Source: Thermoproteota archaeon
GTDB lineage: Archaea; Korarchaeota; Korarchaeia; Korarchaeales; Korarchaeaceae
NCBI GenBank assembly: GCA_021158805.1
Contig: JAGGTZ010000191.1
Span: forward strand, 1-7,942
DNA length: 7,942 bases
Direction: 5' to 3'
Under the pieces are notes generated by a model that worked only from the letters and a program-made list of their open reading frames with translations, did not search any database and was not told where the DNA came from. Positions 5,373 to 7,942 of the stretch are shown here, piece after piece. Every line of letters starts with the position of its first letter. Position 1 is the stretch's first letter. The position numbers and the translations under genes were made by a program.

Positions 5373-6569
5373 TCACTCTTCCAGGAGTTCCCCTCCTAAT
5401 TTTTCCAATGCATCATCTAGGCCCTCTTTAGGGCCCGTCAACACTAATATATCTCCCTCCCTCAGGATTTCCTCGTCTTTAGGGGCGTAGATCCATCTTA
5501 CTCCTCTCTTTATTGCTATGATCCACATCCCAGTAGTCTCTTCTAAGTTTAGGTCACCTATTCTCCTACCTAATACCTCGCTATCCTCCTTCAGAAGTAC
5601 TCTTGCTACGGTATCCTCGCTTTCCTCGACAACAGCCTCCATTACTGGATGCGCTGCTGTTCCCCTCTCCACTATGAGTGCCATCCTACATGCAGCATCT
5701 CCTAGCCTTTCTGAAGCCGAAGCAGCTCTAAGTATGGGATAAAGCTCCTCCGGTTTCGACTTCGGGAGAAGTTCTGTCATCGCCTCCATGTATAGCGTCT
5801 CTTCTAACTCGTCCAGCTCTTCCTCTATTCTCCTTACCTCTGATGCCATGCTGGGATTGTTATATAGTAGGGACGCATATGCTAGATAAGTAGCTAGCTC
5901 TGCAAGGCTCCTCATACTATTCAATCTCTCTGCTATTGTCTTTGAAGCTTCATCAACCTTCTCAATAGGACTTTCAGGAACTATAACTTTCCTGTTTTCT
6001 CCCTTGGCTAAAGCCCTAGCAGTCTCTATGCTCTCCCGTGTACCCTCCAGTAATATCAGATCTCCTGCCTCCACTTCCAAATCCGGGGGGATATCGAAGA
6101 TCCATCTCTTCTTTTTCTTTAGAGCCAAGACTTCGCACCCAGCTATGTTAGTTGGGTCATAGAGCTCCTTTCCTCTCATTGATATGAGTGGTGATGACTC
6201 TTCGACTCTTACCAGGCCTATTATATCCTCAGCAGTATAGAGCATCCAGCTTAAAGCTGGATGAACGGGAAATCCCCTTAGCACCAATCTAACTAGATCT
6301 GCCATGGCATCACTGATCTCATCTACGGCTATCCCTATATCAAGTAGAGCCGCTAGCTCATCAGCCTCCTTAGGAGATCTACCTGCTACAATAGTCATCT
6401 TGAATAGGTTATACCTAAGTTCGTCCAGTTCGGACTCTAATCCCAGTACTTCATCGGCGAGTTCCTTATCCTGGTACATAAGGGCGGCATATGCAAGACT
6501 TACGGCAAATTCTGAGGCATCCTTCATCTCAACAAGTATATCACGGACGCTCATTGGTTCACTTTCCAA
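5373..6569 (-). CDS. Tandem PhoU-like / RCK_C (TrkA-C) domain protein
   Basis: This soluble protein of 398 residues is built from two copies of one unit. Unit 1 has a PhoU-like helical bundle (about 11-112) and an RCK_C domain (about 118-190). Unit 2 repeats them at about 208-315 and 318-395. The copies align: LAYAALMYQDKELADEVLGL with LAYASLLYNNPSMASEVRRI, GFPVHPAL with GTAAHPVM, KKRWIFD with GVRWIYA, and EAGDLILLEGTRESIETA with REGDILVLTGPKEGLDDA. RCK_C domains bind small ligands in potassium channels and transporters, and PhoU-like bundles regulate ion or phosphate transport. No membrane segment, NAD-binding RCK_N domain or transporter gene is present, so it probably acts on a channel encoded elsewhere. 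The start is uncertain. TTG at 6569 has a weak GGATG site, and the in-frame ATG at 6554 (MSVRDILVEMKD) loses only five residues, not touching a domain. The domain call is firm and the physiological role is unknown. Confidence 0.88.
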   Translation of the reverse strand: MESEPMSVRDILVEMKDASEFAVSLAYAALMYQDKELADEVLGLESELDELRYNLFKMTIVAGRSPKEADELAALLDIGIAVDEISDAMADLVRLVLRGFPVHPALSWMLYTAEDIIGLVRVEESSPLISMRGKELYDPTNIAGCEVLALKKKKRWIFDIPPDLEVEAGDLILLEGTRESIETARALAKGENRKVIVPESPIEKVDEASKTIAERLNSMRSLAELATYLAYASLLYNNPSMASEVRRIEEELDELEETLYMEAMTELLPKSKPEELYPILRAASASERLGDAACRMALIVERGTAAHPVMEAVVEESEDTVARVLLKEDSEVLGRRIGDLNLEETTGMWIIAIKRGVRWIYAPKDEEILREGDILVLTGPKEGLDDALEKLGGELLEE

Positions 6570-6599
6570 CTTGACATCCGATTGTGGAAACTAGGTGAA

Positions 6600-6610
6600 G
6601 GTTAAAAACC
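6600..6610 (-). promoter_or_regulatory. TATA-like sequence with short dyad before the PhoU/RCK_C gene
   Basis: The minus strand reads GGTTTTTAACC, a GGTT / AACC inverted repeat around a T-rich centre, overlapping the stop codon of the upstream gene. As a TATA-like box it would start transcription near 6580, giving a leader of about 11 bases to the TTG or 26 bases to the ATG. The two genes may equally be co-transcribed across the 32-base gap. Confidence 0.35.
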
Positions 6611-7942
6611 TGATTCGTCTAGATCGTCCTCCCCTAAATACTCACCAGTCGCTATCTCTATTATCTCAAGAGGTATTCTGCCCGGATTTACTAACTCATA
6701 AATAGTTCCTACAGGTATTTGAACTCCGTCTCCCTTAGTTAGTACCTTCTCGTCTCCATTAACCCTTATAGTTGCAGTTCCACTGAGTATCCCCCAGTAT
6801 ATGGACTTATGGTAATGCCTCCTAGGTCCGAAACCCTTTCCGGGATGAACCTTAATCCTCCTCACCTCGTAGCCATCACCTCTTAGCAGGGACTCCGTTA
6901 GACCCCACTGTTCATAGACTACCCTGTGCCGTAAAGCTTCTGGGAGCTTCTCCTTCAACATACTCTCAATTAACCCCTTAAGGTTCTGTCCATGCCCTCT
7001 TGGCATTACTAAAATTGCATCTTCATCGTCCACGATAATCATATCTCTGACATCGACTAGGGCGACCAAGCGCTTTGATAATATGAGATTTCCCTCAGAA
7101 TTGGACATCTTAACTCTACCACTTAAGGCATTACCCATGTTATCCTTATCTAGCAGCTCGTAAATAGCTTCAAAACTACCTAGATCGCTCCATCCTAGAT
7201 TCTCGGTCGGGACAATAGCTAAATTTGATGGTATCTTGCTGAGCATTCCACTGCTTATATCGATCTTCTGGACATTCCTATAAGCCTCTTTAACATCACT
7301 ATATCTCTTGAACGGCTCGACCACACCAGGTAGGACCCTCTCGATAATGTCGAGGAATGTCGATAATTTGAATGTCATGATCATAGTGCTCCAGAACCAT
7401 CCACCCTCCCTCATCATCTCCTCTGCCATAGTCTTACTAGGTTTCTCAACAAATCTCTCCACCTTGTATACACCCTCTCTCAGTGGCTCTCCTATCTTAA
7501 CATATCCGAAGCCCGGCTCCGGTTTTGAAGGAGGTACTGAGACCAGGGATATATACCCTCTACTAGCAGCATCGAGAGACACCTTCATAGCTCTGAAGAA
7601 CTCCGACTCGTTCATTATCATATGATCGGAGGGAAATACCATGATGAGCGCATCGTCAAGCCCCCATCTCTCTACAGCATATTTCAACCCATAGTATATG
7701 GCTGGGGCCGTGTCCTTCCTCTCAGGCTCTAATACGATATCTTCCTCATCCAATGGAAGTCCTATCTCTCTAGCTTGGCCCAAAGCCTGAAACTTGTATA
7801 TATCAGATGTTACTACGAGCGTTTTATCAGCTAGGAGCTCCGATCTTCTCAATGACTGTTGATAGGTTGATTCGTCACTAATGACCTTAGCAAATTGTTT
7901 GGGGTACTCCATTCTGCTTAGGGGCCATAATCTTGTCCCAAA
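6602..7942 (-). CDS. manC: Mannose-1-phosphate guanylyltransferase with degenerate type II phosphomannose isomerase cupin (5' end outside window)
   Basis: The enzyme makes GDP-mannose from mannose-1-phosphate and GTP, feeding glycan or N-glycosylation pathways. The frame is open at the right edge, where it codes FGTRLWPLSRMEYPKQF, the family's G-x-G-T-R-L-W-P nucleotide loop, so only about 8-12 residues are missing. An internal ATG at 7912 is not the start. Counting from the first residue in the window (446 present), visible motifs are EPERKDTAPAI (72-82), FPSDH (103-107), FGYVKIGE (145-152), RFVEKP (163-168) and NLGWSDLGSF (248-257). WFWSTMIM (182-189) replaces the usual WNSGMF-like motif. 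The C-terminal cupin (about 345-440) keeps H376-Y-H378, SGTATI (387-392) and YLGEDDL (435-441). However, the expected Glu after the HxH pair is Ile (381) and the second-motif His is Tyr (415). Metal-dependent isomerase activity is therefore doubtful, while the guanylyltransferase motifs look intact. Confidence 0.92.
   Translation of the reverse strand, partial: FGTRLWPLSRMEYPKQFAKVISDESTYQQSLRRSELLADKTLVVTSDIYKFQALGQAREIGLPLDEEDIVLEPERKDTAPAIYYGLKYAVERWGLDDALIMVFPSDHMIMNESEFFRAMKVSLDAASRGYISLVSVPPSKPEPGFGYVKIGEPLREGVYKVERFVEKPSKTMAEEMMREGGWFWSTMIMTFKLSTFLDIIERVLPGVVEPFKRYSDVKEAYRNVQKIDISSGMLSKIPSNLAIVPTENLGWSDLGSFEAIYELLDKDNMGNALSGRVKMSNSEGNLILSKRLVALVDVRDMIIVDDEDAILVMPRGHGQNLKGLIESMLKEKLPEALRHRVVYEQWGLTESLLRGDGYEVRRIKVHPGKGFGPRRHYHKSIYWGILSGTATIRVNGDEKVLTKGDGVQIPVGTIYELVNPGRIPLEIIEIATGEYLGEDDLDESGF

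Noticed and set aside
5397..5406. T-run after etfA as a transcription terminator
   Set aside because: Only five T residues lie in a row, within the end of the convergent coding gene. The signal is too weak to call.
7308..7625. Plus-strand open frame of 105 codons opposite manC
   Set aside because: It is antisense to conserved guanylyltransferase motifs and its translation resembles no protein I know.
7910..7912. ATG that could be taken as the start of the manC gene
   Set aside because: The same frame continues upstream without a stop to the window edge and codes the conserved FGTRLWPLSR nucleotide-binding loop, so the true start is outside the window.

Overview
The window looks archaeal and probably comes from a thermophile, plausibly of the TACK/Korarchaeota side, though the lineage cannot be fixed from sequence alone. 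Supporting signs are a CDC48-type AAA+ ATPase, an archaeal Phr-type winged-helix regulator, TATA-like promoters, Shine-Dalgarno sequences of the GGAGGTGAT type, TTG starts, heavy use of AGG/AGA and ATA codons, and proteins rich in Glu and Lys. Genes are tightly packed. The longest non-coding stretch is the 112-base divergent spacer at 2089-2200. I see no rRNA, tRNA, CRISPR array, transposase or phage gene.

Positions 1-2088, minus strand, hold a protein quality-control module read in the order Phr-like ArsR/winged-helix regulator, small heat-shock protein (Hsp20), then CDC48/VAT-type AAA+ ATPase, which runs off the left edge. In Pyrococcus furiosus the regulator Phr represses hsp20, an AAA+ ATPase gene and itself, so this cluster looks like that heat-shock circuit gathered in one place. 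Imperfect or short dyads sit in the hsp20 promoter and in the regulator promoter.

Positions 2201-5368, plus strand, hold a second cluster. It contains a membrane-embedded ECF-transporter S component, an AIR-synthase/HypE-superfamily protein joined to it by an ATGA stop-start overlap, and electron-transfer flavoprotein beta and alpha subunits (etfB-etfA), also overlapping. The S component family includes riboflavin-type vitamin carriers and ETF binds FAD, so a link through flavin supply is possible but is only inference. No dehydrogenase, ETF:quinone oxidoreductase or ECF energising module lies in the window.

Positions 5373-7942, minus strand, converge on etfA with a 4-base gap. First is a soluble protein made of two tandem copies of a PhoU-like plus RCK_C (TrkA-C) unit, probably regulatory and ion-transport related. 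Upstream of it is a mannose-1-phosphate guanylyltransferase fused to a type II phosphomannose isomerase cupin. It is cut at its N-terminus by the window edge. Its cupin lacks two of the four residues expected to bind the catalytic metal, which suggests the isomerase activity has been lost or changed.

I found no clearly undescribed system. The strongest leads are the clustered heat-shock regulon with candidate operators, the ECF-S/HypE-like coupled pair beside ETF, and the degenerate isomerase cupin.
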